From Mesorhizobium sp. M7A.F.Ca.US.006.01.1.1 (lineage in GTDB: Bacteria; Pseudomonadota; Alphaproteobacteria; Rhizobiales; Rhizobiaceae): a stretch of 45,156 nucleotides of DNA. The notes below the pieces were generated by a model. It saw nothing but the letters and a program-made list of their open reading frames with translations, was not told the DNA's origin and searched no databases. The translations under genes were made by a program, and so were the position numbers. Position 1 is the stretch's first letter; every line of letters starts with the position of its first letter. Location of the stretch: contig NZ_RZQL01000019.1 of assembly GCF_003997935.1 (NCBI RefSeq), forward strand, positions 1 through 45,156, written 5' to 3'. This document shows positions 17,827 through 24,786 of this stretch, one piece after another.

Positions 17827-18420
17827 CTACTCGGCCAGCGGCTTGATCGTCTCGTAGCCGTTGACGGATTCCGAACTGGTGCCTTCATCGTAACGCCGCG
17901 CGAGCGCTGCCTGCAGATCGGGCGCATAGAGGGCGGTGAATGAATCCAGCGTTTCGCCAGCGCCGTTCTTGAAGGTCTCCTTGACCGCCAGGACATTGTA
18001 TTTGCACGCGCCCAGGCTGAACGTCTCCTTGCCCTTGACGACCAGGCTCAGCGTCTTGGTGGCCTTCGGCGGCTTGTTCGGCGACAGCTCGACGAACTCT
18101 ATCGCGGCCTTTGCCCCCGCCTTCAGCGGGAACAGTTTTCGCAGATCGGAAAACGGGATCATCGCCTGGCGACCGGTGTCGCTGTCGCGAAACACCTCGA
18201 TCAGGCCGGCGAACAAATATTGGGTTTGCGGTGATTGCGATTCGTAGGTGTTGATAACCGACATCATCCCGCCAGCCACGGGCCGAAATTCGCTCTGGAT
18301 GCCGGGTCTCGCCAGAACGAAACCCTTCCTGGCGGACTTGGCGTCGACGCAACCGGCGGCATGCGCGGTGCTCGCGCACAACATCGCGGCCAGAATCATG
18401 CAGCTAGGTGCGGCTTTCAT
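17827..18420 (-). CDS. Hypothetical secreted protein
   Basis: A 197-residue protein that I do not recognise. A signal peptide is clear: a short basic start, a hydrophobic core and probable cleavage after 'STAHA' at about residue 22. The mature part has two cysteines, at 'AAGCVDA' and 'LGACKYN', which could form a disulfide in the periplasm, and no other catalytic signature. The ATG at 18420 follows GGAGGAC; the open frame continues 18 codons upstream without a better start. It lies back to back with the metallophosphoesterase gene, 101 bases away. Confidence 0.75.
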   Translation of the reverse strand: MKAAPSCMILAAMLCASTAHAAGCVDAKSARKGFVLARPGIQSEFRPVAGGMMSVINTYESQSPQTQYLFAGLIEVFRDSDTGRQAMIPFSDLRKLFPLKAGAKAAIEFVELSPNKPPKATKTLSLVVKGKETFSLGACKYNVLAVKETFKNGAGETLDSFTALYAPDLQAALARRYDEGTSSESVNGYETIKPLAE

Positions 18421-18521
18421 TTTTCGTCCTCCTCCGCTCGCGCAAGGGGAGACATGCCAGACCCGTGGCGTCATGTCGATGATGGCGGGGCGCAGAGACG
18501 CTGGACGACCGGCCGCTGTCC

Positions 18522-19667
18522 ATGCTGAATCAGCGTATGATGAATCGCCGTTCGACTGGATCGCTTTCCCGACGCAACTTCCTGGCGCAGGCTGCGGGAT
18601 TTGCTGCGGCCGGCGCCTTGTCGCGCCCGGCCTTCGGCCAGACCGGGCAACGCGTCCAGTCGATCGACGCCACCTTCCTGTTCATCGCCGATGTCCATGC
18701 CTGCCGCATGGCGAGCGGCTTGAGCCCCAACTGCCTGCAGGAAGGCAAGACCGACGCCGCGCTGCTGCGCAACGTGGCGGTGCTGAATGCGCTTGGCGAC
18801 AAGGACTGGCCGGCCGACATCAATGGCGTCGCCACCGGCCTGCGTTCGGCCGGCAGGATAGGCACGCCGCTCGGCCTTGTCGTCGGCGGCGACATCACCG
18901 ACGATGGCGGCGGCCAGATCACGCAGCCAAGCGAGGGCACCCAACTGCTCCAGTTCAGCCAGCGCTACCAGCAAGGCGTCGGTCCGGATCGCGTGCACGT
19001 GCCGGTTTATATCGGGCTCGGCAACCATGATCTCGACCAGAACGGGCCACCGCACCATGTCGACTGGTACCGGCGCGAACTGCGCGACTACGTCGAGGTC
19101 AATCATCGCGCCGGCGTGTTCTTCAAGCCGCCGGTGCCGGCCACCGACTATGGTGTCGATACCGACTGCTACTCCTGGGACTGGGGCGGCCTGCATCTGA
19201 TCCAGACGCATCGTTTCGCCGGCGATACCGGCCACGGCGCCGAGAGCAGCCTGCCATGGCTGAAGCAGGACCTGGCGACCTATGCGGCGGACGGCCGTCC
19301 GGTCATCCTGTTCCAGCATTATGGCTGGGACACTTTCTCGGTGGAACGCTGGGATGCCGCCAAGCGGCACTTCGATGATGACGGCAGTGGTGCGCCGCAT
19401 TGGTGGAGCGAGGCCGACCGGCAGGCGTTGCTGGCGGCGCTGAAGGGCTACAATGTCGTCGGCATTTTCCATGGCCACCAACACGAAATGCCGCTGATCT
19501 ATCGCAGGGACGGGATCGACCTGTTCAAGCCGAAGGCTGCCTATATGGGCGGTTTCGCGCTGGCCAGGGTGACCAGCGACGGCATGGACGTGGTGCTGGG
19601 CGAGGCGACCGGCGATCATGGCGAGGTCGCCTTCACCAACGCTTTCAGCAAGGGTTGGAGCACCTGA
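18522..19667 (+). CDS. Tat-exported metallophosphoesterase
   Basis: A 381-residue calcineurin-like phosphoesterase. A twin-arginine signal (SRRNFL, residues 16-21) and hydrophobic stretch indicate folded export to the periplasm. Metal-ligand motifs appear in order: DVH (Asp57, His59), GGDITD (Asp124), GNHD (168-170), a histidine in 'FQHYGW' and the GHQH block near the end. The substrate cannot be told; such enzymes cleave phosphomono- or diesters. Start is ATG 18522, with further in-frame ATGs at 18537 and 18540. It converges with csbD across a shared hairpin. Confidence 0.9.
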   Translation: MLNQRMMNRRSTGSLSRRNFLAQAAGFAAAGALSRPAFGQTGQRVQSIDATFLFIADVHACRMASGLSPNCLQEGKTDAALLRNVAVLNALGDKDWPADINGVATGLRSAGRIGTPLGLVVGGDITDDGGGQITQPSEGTQLLQFSQRYQQGVGPDRVHVPVYIGLGNHDLDQNGPPHHVDWYRRELRDYVEVNHRAGVFFKPPVPATDYGVDTDCYSWDWGGLHLIQTHRFAGDTGHGAESSLPWLKQDLATYAADGRPVILFQHYGWDTFSVERWDAAKRHFDDDGSGAPHWWSEADRQALLAALKGYNVVGIFHGHQHEMPLIYRRDGIDLFKPKAAYMGGFALARVTSDGMDVVLGEATGDHGEVAFTNAFSKGWST

Positions 19668-19668
19668 A

Positions 19669-19693
19669 AAAGGCGGCCTTCGCGACCGCCTTT
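19669..19693 (-). terminator. Terminator between metallophosphoesterase and csbD
   Basis: AAAGGCGG (19669-19676) pairs with CCGCCTTT (19686-19693). On the minus strand it is followed by a run of five T, so it best serves csbD. Confidence 0.75.
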
Positions 19694-19724
19694 CCCTCGA
19701 TGAAGCGCGTTTCTCGATGTTGGA

Positions 19725-19904
19725 TCAGAGCGCCTTCTTGACCTTGTCCTTGACGTCGCCATAGGCCTTCTGCACCTTGCCGGCGATCCGGTCGCCCGTG
19801 CCTTCGGCCTGGGTCTGCCTGTTGCCGGTTGCCTTGCCCGCGGCTTCCTTGACCGAGCCCTTGACCTGCTTGGCCACGCCCGCAACCTGATCCTTGTTCA
19901 CCAT
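19725..19904 (-). CDS. CsbD family stress protein
   Basis: A 59-residue hydrophilic CsbD family protein (MVNKDQVAGVAKQVKGSVKE at the start), rich in Lys, Gly, Gln and Ala, with the typical 'AGKATGN' and 'AGKVQKAYGDVKD' blocks. CsbD proteins are general-stress proteins, widespread in soil bacteria, with no known enzymatic activity. AGGAG is placed ten bases before the ATG. On the minus strand upstream, GGAAC (19978-19982) and CGTT (19958-19961) are exactly 16 bases apart, the consensus of the EcfG/RpoE2 general-stress sigma factor, so it is probably induced by starvation, heat or osmotic stress. Confidence 0.9.
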   Translation of the reverse strand: MVNKDQVAGVAKQVKGSVKEAAGKATGNRQTQAEGTGDRIAGKVQKAYGDVKDKVKKAL

Positions 19905-19957
19905 TTTTGCGCATCTCCTGGGATTCTGAATTCGGGGGAATTCATTTGCGGGTAGCT

Positions 19958-19982
19958 AACGAGCCGGCGTCGGTTAGGTTCC
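19958..19982 (-). promoter_or_regulatory. EcfG (RpoE2)-type general stress promoter for csbD
   Basis: On the minus strand GGAAC (complement of 19978-19982), 16 bases, then CGTT (complement of 19958-19961). This equals the alphaproteobacterial EcfG consensus. It lies about 54 bases before the csbD start, in the right direction. Confidence 0.75.
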
Positions 19983-20102
19983 AGGCGTCGCCCGGACGGC
20001 AGATCAGGTCGCGCGGCCGCCGCCCTGGGGCAAGGCTGGTGGGCTAGGCTGTGAACACACGCCGACCATGGATTTTGGATGGCCGAGCGTGCGGGGAGAA
20101 AA

Positions 20103-20756
20103 ATGGCTGAATTCACGCTCTTCATCGGCAACAAATGCTTCTCCTCATGGTCGCTGCGGCCATGGCTGGCAATGAGGCATCTGGAGATCCCGTTCGAGGA
20201 AGGTTTCGTGCGGCTGCGTACGCCCGAAACCTTTGCCAATCTGGCGAAAGTGTCGCCGACCGGTCAGGTGCCGGTGTTGAATCACAATGGCAGGATCATC
20301 TGGGAAACCCTTGCCATCCTTGAATATCTCGCCGACCTGTTTCCGCAGAAAAAGCTCTGGCCCGCCGATATCGACGCCCGTGCGCTGGCGCGCTCGGCCG
20401 CGACCGAGATGCATTCCGGCTTTCGCGAGGTCCGCTATGGCTGGCCGATGAATTTGCGCCGGCCGAAGGGCCACAAGCCGCTCGACGCCGAAGGCGAGGC
20501 GCAACGCGACCGCATCGAGGCGCTATGGCGCGAGTGCCGGGAAAAATACGGCAAGGGCGGCCCGTTCCTGTTTGGCCATTTCACCGCGGCCGACGCCATG
20601 TATGCGCCTGTCGTCACCCGTTTCGACACCTATGGCGGCACGCTGGCGCCGGATACGCGCGCCTATGTCGACGCCGTGCTGGCAACGCCGGCGATGCGGC
20701 ACTGGTATGCCGAAGCGGCCAGGGAGACGTGGCCGGAGCCCGGCCCGGACGAATAG
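20103..20756 (+). CDS. Glutathione S-transferase family protein
   Basis: A 217-residue cytosolic glutathione transferase. The N-terminal thioredoxin-like domain begins 'FTLFIGNKCFSSWSLRPWLAM', where the Ser-rich loop holds the likely catalytic Ser; 'GQVPVL' is the conserved cis-proline segment and 'ETLAILEYL' the gamma-glutamyl binding segment. The helical C-terminal domain has the typical 'FTAADAMYAPVV' near residue 160. The start at 20103 (MAEFTLF) follows GGGAGA; an in-frame ATG eight codons earlier is less likely. Confidence 0.9.
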   Translation: MAEFTLFIGNKCFSSWSLRPWLAMRHLEIPFEEGFVRLRTPETFANLAKVSPTGQVPVLNHNGRIIWETLAILEYLADLFPQKKLWPADIDARALARSAATEMHSGFREVRYGWPMNLRRPKGHKPLDAEGEAQRDRIEALWRECREKYGKGGPFLFGHFTAADAMYAPVVTRFDTYGGTLAPDTRAYVDAVLATPAMRHWYAEAARETWPEPGPDE

Positions 20757-20770
20757 GAATGCAAAGGAAA

Positions 20771-20804
20771 ACGCCCCTCGCACCTTTTATCGTGCGGGGG
20801 GCGT
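20771..20804 (+). terminator. Terminator downstream of the glutathione transferase gene
   Basis: ACGCCCCTCGCAC pairs with GTGCGGGGGGCGT (one mismatch), followed by CTTT, 15 bases after the stop. Confidence 0.75.
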
Positions 20805-21183
20805 CTTTGCCATCAACTGTTATTCGATTGCTCTCATGAACTGCTGATGACACGGAATAAATGCGCCTCTGCGCAGATGGTTCCTGAGATGCCGCGAAAA
20901 TTTTTTCAAGGTGGCGCAAGTGCGCTGTTTGGCGCCCGATTTGCCGTCATGCCAGGTGTTTTGGCCAGGTGTTTTGGGAGAATTCCGCAGCTGTGGCTTA
21001 ATGCAAATTTGACAGCGCGCCAAAAGAAGCCTACAAGCAAATCGTCGATATTTGTTTGACTGACTTTTGTTATCCGCGCTTTCGAGCGCGCCTTTGACGA
21101 ACTTCCCACATCAAAAATCGGGACAAACGACGTTGTGCATCCGCATGGCGTCGAACGAATATTTGCCATGGAAAGGGTTCGTC
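20805..21183 (+). promoter_or_regulatory. Non-coding stretch and cspA promoter/leader
   Basis: No gene is visible here. A perfect tandem repeat of CCAGGTGTTTTGG occupies 20952-20964 and 20965-20977. A good vegetative promoter follows: TTGACA (21009-21014), 17 bases, TACAAG (21032-21037). That would place the transcript start near 21044 and give cspA a leader of about 140 bases. Long leaders are usual for cold-shock genes and often fold in a temperature-dependent way. A small GCGCT...AGCGC hairpin lies in the leader near 21076-21091. Confidence 0.6.
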
Positions 21184-21393
21184 ATGAGCACCGGCACAGT
21201 TAAATGGTTCAACGCCACCAAAGGTTTTGGTTTTATTCAGCCTGACGACGGCTCGGCCGACGTTTTTGTCCACATCTCGGCCGTAGAGCGCGCCGGCATG
21301 CGTGACATCGTCGAGGGCCAGAAGCTCGGCTACGAGATGGTCCGCGACAACAAGTCGGGCAAGATGTCCGCCGACCAGTTGAAGGCGGCCTGA
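21184..21393 (+). CDS. Cold-shock protein (CspA family)
   Basis: A 69-residue single cold-shock domain that binds RNA and single-stranded DNA and acts as an RNA chaperone. The RNP1 motif KGFGFI and RNP2 motif VFVHIS are intact. The ATG at 21184 lies after AAAGGG, and upstream in-frame codons belong to the leader. The likely promoter at 21009-21037 gives a leader of about 140 bases. Downstream is a long structured stretch with no gene. Confidence 0.95.
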   Translation: MSTGTVKWFNATKGFGFIQPDDGSADVFVHISAVERAGMRDIVEGQKLGYEMVRDNKSGKMSADQLKAA

Positions 21394-21597
21394 AAAACGA
21401 ATTCAGCTCTCCCGGTGACCACGGATGTACTGGCACCGGTGAGTGGCGAATTCGGGCGCATGGCCGCGGAGACTTGAGTTTCCACGGCATATCATGTGCA
21501 TAAGCAGGGCGTTCCCGTGCATCCCCCGTGCATCCTTTTGGATGTCATCTGGTTGCGCGACGCTCTCATGGAAGGTCAGGCGGTGCCTGGCCTTTTT
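21394..21597 (+). other. Structured non-coding stretch after cspA (possible small RNA or long 3' UTR)
   Basis: No coding gene is evident in the 365 bases from the cspA stop to the next start. Immediately after the stop, CGAATTC (21398-21404) pairs with GAATTCG (21448-21454) and, nested inside, CCGGTG (21412-21417) with CACCGG (21434-21439). A perfect tandem repeat of CCCGTGCATCC lies at 21514-21524 and 21525-21535, and the next bases (GGATG) can pair with its CATCC ends. A terminator closes the stretch at 21572-21597, about 180 bases after cspA. The remaining 160 bases to 21758 show nothing I can name. An RNA is an inference from structure only. Confidence 0.4.
21572..21597 (+). terminator. 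Rho-independent terminator after the structured stretch
   Basis: AAGGTCAGGC (21572-21581), a three-base loop and GCCTGGCCTT (21585-21594) followed by T. One G-T pair; otherwise a complete 10-bp stem. Confidence 0.8.
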
Positions 21598-21758
21598 CAT
21601 TTTGCGCGCCTTGCCGCCGAAAGTGCGCTGCGCGCCGGCCTGGACGTGCTAAGGGACGCTCCAGCAATTTGAATTCGCCGCGCGTATTGCTTTGTGCGTG
21701 ATCCTGACCGAAGACCCGGTCTCGCTCCATCGGCACAGGCTCCTGACAGGAGAAAGAT

Positions 21759-21986
21759 TTGACCACCAGTTCAAAGACAACCGTCGATCAGGCCGTGTCC
21801 CTGTTCAGCAAGACGCAAACCCAGTCGATGTCGCTCAACCGCATCAATTCCGAGCGCGACGCCGTCAGCGAGGCACGCGAAGCCAAGACCGCGCGTCTGC
21901 GCGAATTGCGGCTGGAGAAGGAGGCCGACGAGATGGCCGCCGCCGCCGCGCTAGCCGCTTTGCAGAAGCGGGCCGGAAGACGCTGA
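21759..21986 (+). CDS. Small hypothetical protein, first of a coupled gene set
   Basis: A 75-residue hydrophilic protein of unknown function, mostly predicted alpha helix with alternating Glu/Arg/Lys/Ala from residue 25 to the end ('SEAREAKTARLRELRLEKEADE'-type charge pattern), perhaps a short coiled coil. The start is TTG at 21759, justified by AGGAGA seven bases upstream; no ATG is available. The TGA stop overlaps the next ATG (TGATG), so the downstream protein is translationally coupled. I do not recognise a family. Confidence 0.7.
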   Translation: MTTSSKTTVDQAVSLFSKTQTQSMSLNRINSERDAVSEAREAKTARLRELRLEKEADEMAAAAALAALQKRAGRR

Positions 21987-22393
21987 TGGCCACCAAACGC
22001 GTACCGCCAACACCGATCGCCGCCGACGCAACCATTGCCGATATGGTCGAAGGCCTCGACAAGCCGGTCGAATTCGTCCGGCGTGTGCTGGAAAAGCTCG
22101 AACGGTGCAAGCGCGCCCACGGTGATGCCCAGGTGCGCGTCGGCGTGCGCGGCCGCGCTGAATGCCCGAACTACCTGATCGAATATGTCCGCGAAGACGC
22201 CAAGACCCATGAGCGGGTGACGTATCAGGACGCCGCCTACAGCGGCAGCACGCATCGCGAGCTGGCGGCCCATCACATCGAGGCGGTGAAGAACTGGTCG
22301 CCCGAGGAAATGAACATTACGGCCGTTTCGGCGCTGATCGGCCGCCTGCGCAACCCGCGCGCCCCATCATCGCGCTTCGCCGACGAGGACTGA
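21986..22393 (+). CDS. Hypothetical protein, second of the coupled gene set
   Basis: A 135-residue soluble protein of unknown family. It starts with the one-base overlap TGATG and ends one base before the next ATG. It has a helical N-terminal part ('IADMVEGLDKPVEFVRRVLEKLERC'-like helix), a central mixed region with 'VGVRGRAECPNYLIEYVRED', and a His-rich segment 'HRELAAHHIEAVKNW'. No metal-binding or catalytic motif is clear. Its tight packing with its neighbours suggests that they act together. Confidence 0.7.
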   Translation: MATKRVPPTPIAADATIADMVEGLDKPVEFVRRVLEKLERCKRAHGDAQVRVGVRGRAECPNYLIEYVREDAKTHERVTYQDAAYSGSTHRELAAHHIEAVKNWSPEEMNITAVSALIGRLRNPRAPSSRFADED

Positions 22394-22394
22394 C

Positions 22395-22562
22395 ATGGCC
22401 ATAAAATTCTCCTCCAAGGATCAGCCGGCAGCCTCGGGTGCCGCGGCAAAACCGGCCAAGCCGGTTGCCGCGCCGAAAGCCGGCGACGCCACCGAGGCCG
22501 CGACCGATCTGTTCAAGTCGCCGGCGGATTCGCCGAAGGGCAAGACGGCCAAGAAGAAATAG
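22395..22562 (+). CDS. Tiny Lys/Ala/Pro-rich protein, third of the coupled gene set
   Basis: A 55-residue protein, composed largely of Ala, Lys and Pro (about three quarters of residues 11-55 with Asp, Ser and Thr), ending in 'KGKTAKKK'. The composition is that of a disordered, histone-tail-like chain that could bind nucleic acid, but no homologue is known to me. The ATG begins one base after the preceding stop; no separate strong ribosome-binding site is seen, consistent with coupling. The next gene begins four bases after its stop. Confidence 0.6.
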   Translation: MAIKFSSKDQPAASGAAAKPAKPVAAPKAGDATEAATDLFKSPADSPKGKTAKKK

Positions 22563-22566
22563 TGCC

Positions 22567-22938
22567 TTGCCGCAAGACGCCGATCGCAACCCCGCCGCGC
22601 CAGGGCTGTCCGCCCTGGTGGCCGCAGCAAGCGTTTTGTCGTCGCAACAGGCCACCTTCGATTGCCAAAGCTGCGGTGCCTGCTGTTCCTATTCGGCCGA
22701 GTGGCCGCGCTTTTCCACCGAGGATGACGCACAGCTCGACCGTATCCCGGAAAAATATGTCGCATCTGACCTCTCAGGCATGCGTTGCGAGGGCGTGCGC
22801 TGCTCGGCGCTGTCCGGCGAGATCGGCAAGTCAACCGCTTGCGGCATCTACGACGTTCGGCCGGACGTCTGTCGCGCCTGCATGCCCGGCGACGAGGAGT
22901 GTCTGATGGCACGCCAGGCGCTCGGATTGCCGGTGTAG
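22567..22938 (+). CDS. YkgJ family cysteine-cluster protein
   Basis: A 123-residue protein of the YkgJ (CxxCxxCC, PF03692) family, probably binding zinc or an iron-sulfur cluster. The key block is 'CQSCGACCSY' near residue 37; further cysteines occur in 'MRCEGVRCSA', 'TACGIY', 'DVCRAC' and 'EECL', nine or more in total. The start is uncertain: TTG at 22567 (chosen, four bases after the preceding stop) or GTG at 22618; earlier codons in this frame overlap the previous gene. It is the last gene of the coupled set. Confidence 0.85.
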   Translation: MPQDADRNPAAPGLSALVAAASVLSSQQATFDCQSCGACCSYSAEWPRFSTEDDAQLDRIPEKYVASDLSGMRCEGVRCSALSGEIGKSTACGIYDVRPDVCRACMPGDEECLMARQALGLPV

Positions 22939-22942
22939 CCAA

Positions 22943-23117
22943 TCTCCCCCCTCGTGGGGGAGATGGCCGGCAGGGCAGAGGGGGCGCTGTCCCGCCGGCT
23001 TCTCAGTCGAGTTTTAATTGTTCGCCTAAGTAAATTTCGGCGCGAACGGACGGGGACGCAGGCGATCCTTCGCGCCCCCCTCTGGCCTGCCGGCCATCTC
23101 ACCCACAAGTGGGGAGA
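22943..23117. repeat. Large palindromic intergenic repeat (family A, copy 3)
   Basis: Left half 22943-22985 (CTCCCCCCTCGTGGGGGAG hairpin, then GGCCGGCAGGGCAGAGGGGG) and right half 23075-23117 (CCCCCCTCTGGCCTGCCGGCC then CTCACCCACAAGTGGGGAG) face each other, as in the copies at 3979 and 12603. It separates the YkgJ gene from the LysE gene. Confidence 0.8.
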
Positions 23118-23195
23118 CTATGCCAATCGCCCCCGCTTGTGCGCCGACCCGCGGCTCGATAACCTTCGGCGCCGGGCAGGGCAGCGGAGGATCTT

Positions 23196-23807
23196 ATGAG
23201 CATCGAATTTCTGTTGACGTCCCTGATTGTCGTGGCTTCGCCCGGTACCGGCGTTCTCTACACGCTGAGCGCCGGCCTCTCGCGCGGTGCGCGGGCCAGC
23301 GTCATCGCCGCCTTCGGCTGCACGCTCGGCATCATCCCGCATATGGCCGCCGCGATCACCGGCCTGGCGGCGCTGCTGCACACCAGTGCGCTCGCCTTCG
23401 AGACGCTGAAATATCTCGGCGTCGCCTACCTGCTCTACATGGCCTGGAACACGCTGAAGGAAAAGGGCGGCCTCAGCGTCGAGCAGGACGTGACGCCACG
23501 CTCGGCCGGCAAGGTGATTGCCACCGGTATCCTCGTCAACGTGCTCAATCCGAAACTGTCGATCTTCTTCTTCGCCTTCCTGCCGCAGTTCGTCAGCACC
23601 ACGGAGCCCAATGCGCTGTCGAAGATGCTGCAACTGAGTTCCGTCTTCATGCTTTTGACCTTTGTGGTTTTCATCGGCTACGGCATCTTCGCCGCCTCGA
23701 TCCGCAGCCATGTCGTCTCCCGGCCAATGGTGTTGACCTGGATGCGCCGGACCTTCGCCGGCGCCTTCGTCATGCTTGGCGCGAAGCTGGCGCTGGCCGA
23801 TCGGTAG
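23196..23807 (+). CDS. LysE/RhtB family translocator
   Basis: A 203-residue membrane protein with about six hydrophobic helices, family LysE/RhtB (amino-acid efflux). The family motif 'SPGTGVLYTLSAGLSRG' follows helix 1 and 'NVLNPKLSIFFFAFLPQF' lies in helix 4, as in RhtB-type exporters. GGAGG precedes the ATG at 23196. It stands alone, between repeat DNA and a terminator, with no LysG-type regulator beside it. Export of an amino acid or homoserine-lactone-like compound is the family role; the actual substrate is unknown. Confidence 0.92.
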   Translation: MSIEFLLTSLIVVASPGTGVLYTLSAGLSRGARASVIAAFGCTLGIIPHMAAAITGLAALLHTSALAFETLKYLGVAYLLYMAWNTLKEKGGLSVEQDVTPRSAGKVIATGILVNVLNPKLSIFFFAFLPQFVSTTEPNALSKMLQLSSVFMLLTFVVFIGYGIFAASIRSHVVSRPMVLTWMRRTFAGAFVMLGAKLALADR

Positions 23808-23813
23808 CGCCAC

Positions 23814-23849
23814 GAGGAGCGGTTCAGTCTCGCTGATCCGCTCCTCTTT
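23814..23849 (+). terminator. Terminator of the LysE gene
   Basis: GAGGAGCGG (23814-23822) pairs perfectly with CCGCTCCTC (23838-23846), followed by TTT, seven bases after the stop. Confidence 0.85.
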
Positions 23850-23904
23850 GTTGCGCTATTCCGGGCGAAAGCCGTTATGCCCTTTCGGGGCATTGCTTGG
23901 GCCA

Positions 23905-24291
23905 CTACCCCTTTACATAGCCCATCGCTTCGACGATCCGCCCGTCGGCCACGCGCATGAGGTTGACGCCGCGCAGCGAATTGCCGTCGGTCATGAAATA
24001 GCGCCAGCGGATCGTTGCCCGGTCACCGGCAACGAAGGTTTCCTCGATATCGAAGCGCGTGCCGGCCTGGGTCGCGATCGCCGTCCAAAGCCCGACGCAC
24101 GCCGCTTGACCGGCATAACGGGCGCCGTCCGGCGCCGGCACGGTGTTCTCGATCACGCAATCCTCAGCCACCAGCTCGGCGAGTGCCGAAGGATCATGGC
24201 GTTGGAATACGTCGTTGTAGCGCCGCACGATCTCGGCCGTCTGCTGGGACAGATCGTACGCGGTTGCGTCCATGACAAGCTCCTGTGTCAT
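23905..24291 (-). CDS. Nuclear transport factor 2 (SnoaL-like) family protein
   Basis: A 128-residue NTF2-fold protein. The cone-shaped fold is used by many small isomerases, hydrolases and binding proteins, so the reaction cannot be fixed from sequence. Visible family features are 'RYNDVFQRHDPSALAELVAEDCVIEN', the aromatic pocket strand 'RWRYFMTDGN' and 'GVNLMRVADGRIVEAMGY'. The start at 24291 follows GGAGAAAGAAG. It is the third gene of the ADH-OsmC-NTF2 operon, 16 bases after the OsmC stop. A small hairpin (23877-23893) follows. Confidence 0.88.
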   Translation of the reverse strand: MTQELVMDATAYDLSQQTAEIVRRYNDVFQRHDPSALAELVAEDCVIENTVPAPDGARYAGQAACVGLWTAIATQAGTRFDIEETFVAGDRATIRWRYFMTDGNSLRGVNLMRVADGRIVEAMGYVKG

Positions 24292-24307
24292 CTTCTTTCT
24301 CCTGGCT

Positions 24308-24754
24308 TCATTGGCCTTTGGTGGCTTCGACGAGCGTTGCCTTGAGGGTGATCTGAGGCACGCCGGCAAGGGCCCGCGAGACGAGGCAGCCTGTCTTGGC
24401 GGACTGTGCAAGACGCTCGAATTCATCTTCGGCAAGTCCCGCGACCTCTGCCTCGGTTTCGAGCTCGATGCGGGTGATCGTCGGACCGGCAGCGGTTGCG
24501 CCAAGATGCACCTTGGCGACGGTGCTGATGCTTGTCGGGACATGATCGGCGTTGCCCAGTACGGCGCTCAGCGCCATCGAGAAGCAGCCTGCATGAGCCG
24601 CGGCGATCAGCTCCTCCGGATTGGTGCCCGGCCCGTTCTCGAAACGCGACGGAAAGGAATAGGCGCCTTCGAATACGCCGCTGCCGAGCCGCAGCCGGCC
24701 CGAACCTTCCTTCAGCGTGCCTTGCCATTTGGCCGAGGCTTCACGAATTGTCAT
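24308..24754 (-). CDS. OsmC family peroxidase
   Basis: A 148-residue OsmC-type thiol peroxidase that reduces organic hydroperoxides. The two catalytic cysteines are Cys57 (AHAGCFSM) and Cys123 (KTGCLVSRAL), the spacing usual for OsmC. 'GTNPEELIAAAHAGC' is diagnostic. Start at 24754 follows GGGAGAACGAC. It sits between an alcohol-dehydrogenase-like enzyme and an NTF2-fold protein in an operon facing a TetR regulator, which suggests a response to a toxic electrophile or oxidant. Confidence 0.93.
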   Translation of the reverse strand: MTIREASAKWQGTLKEGSGRLRLGSGVFEGAYSFPSRFENGPGTNPEELIAAAHAGCFSMALSAVLGNADHVPTSISTVAKVHLGATAAGPTITRIELETEAEVAGLAEDEFERLAQSAKTGCLVSRALAGVPQITLKATLVEATKGQ

Positions 24755-24786
24755 TGTCGTTCTCCCTTGGTTTGAGGACTTGATGG

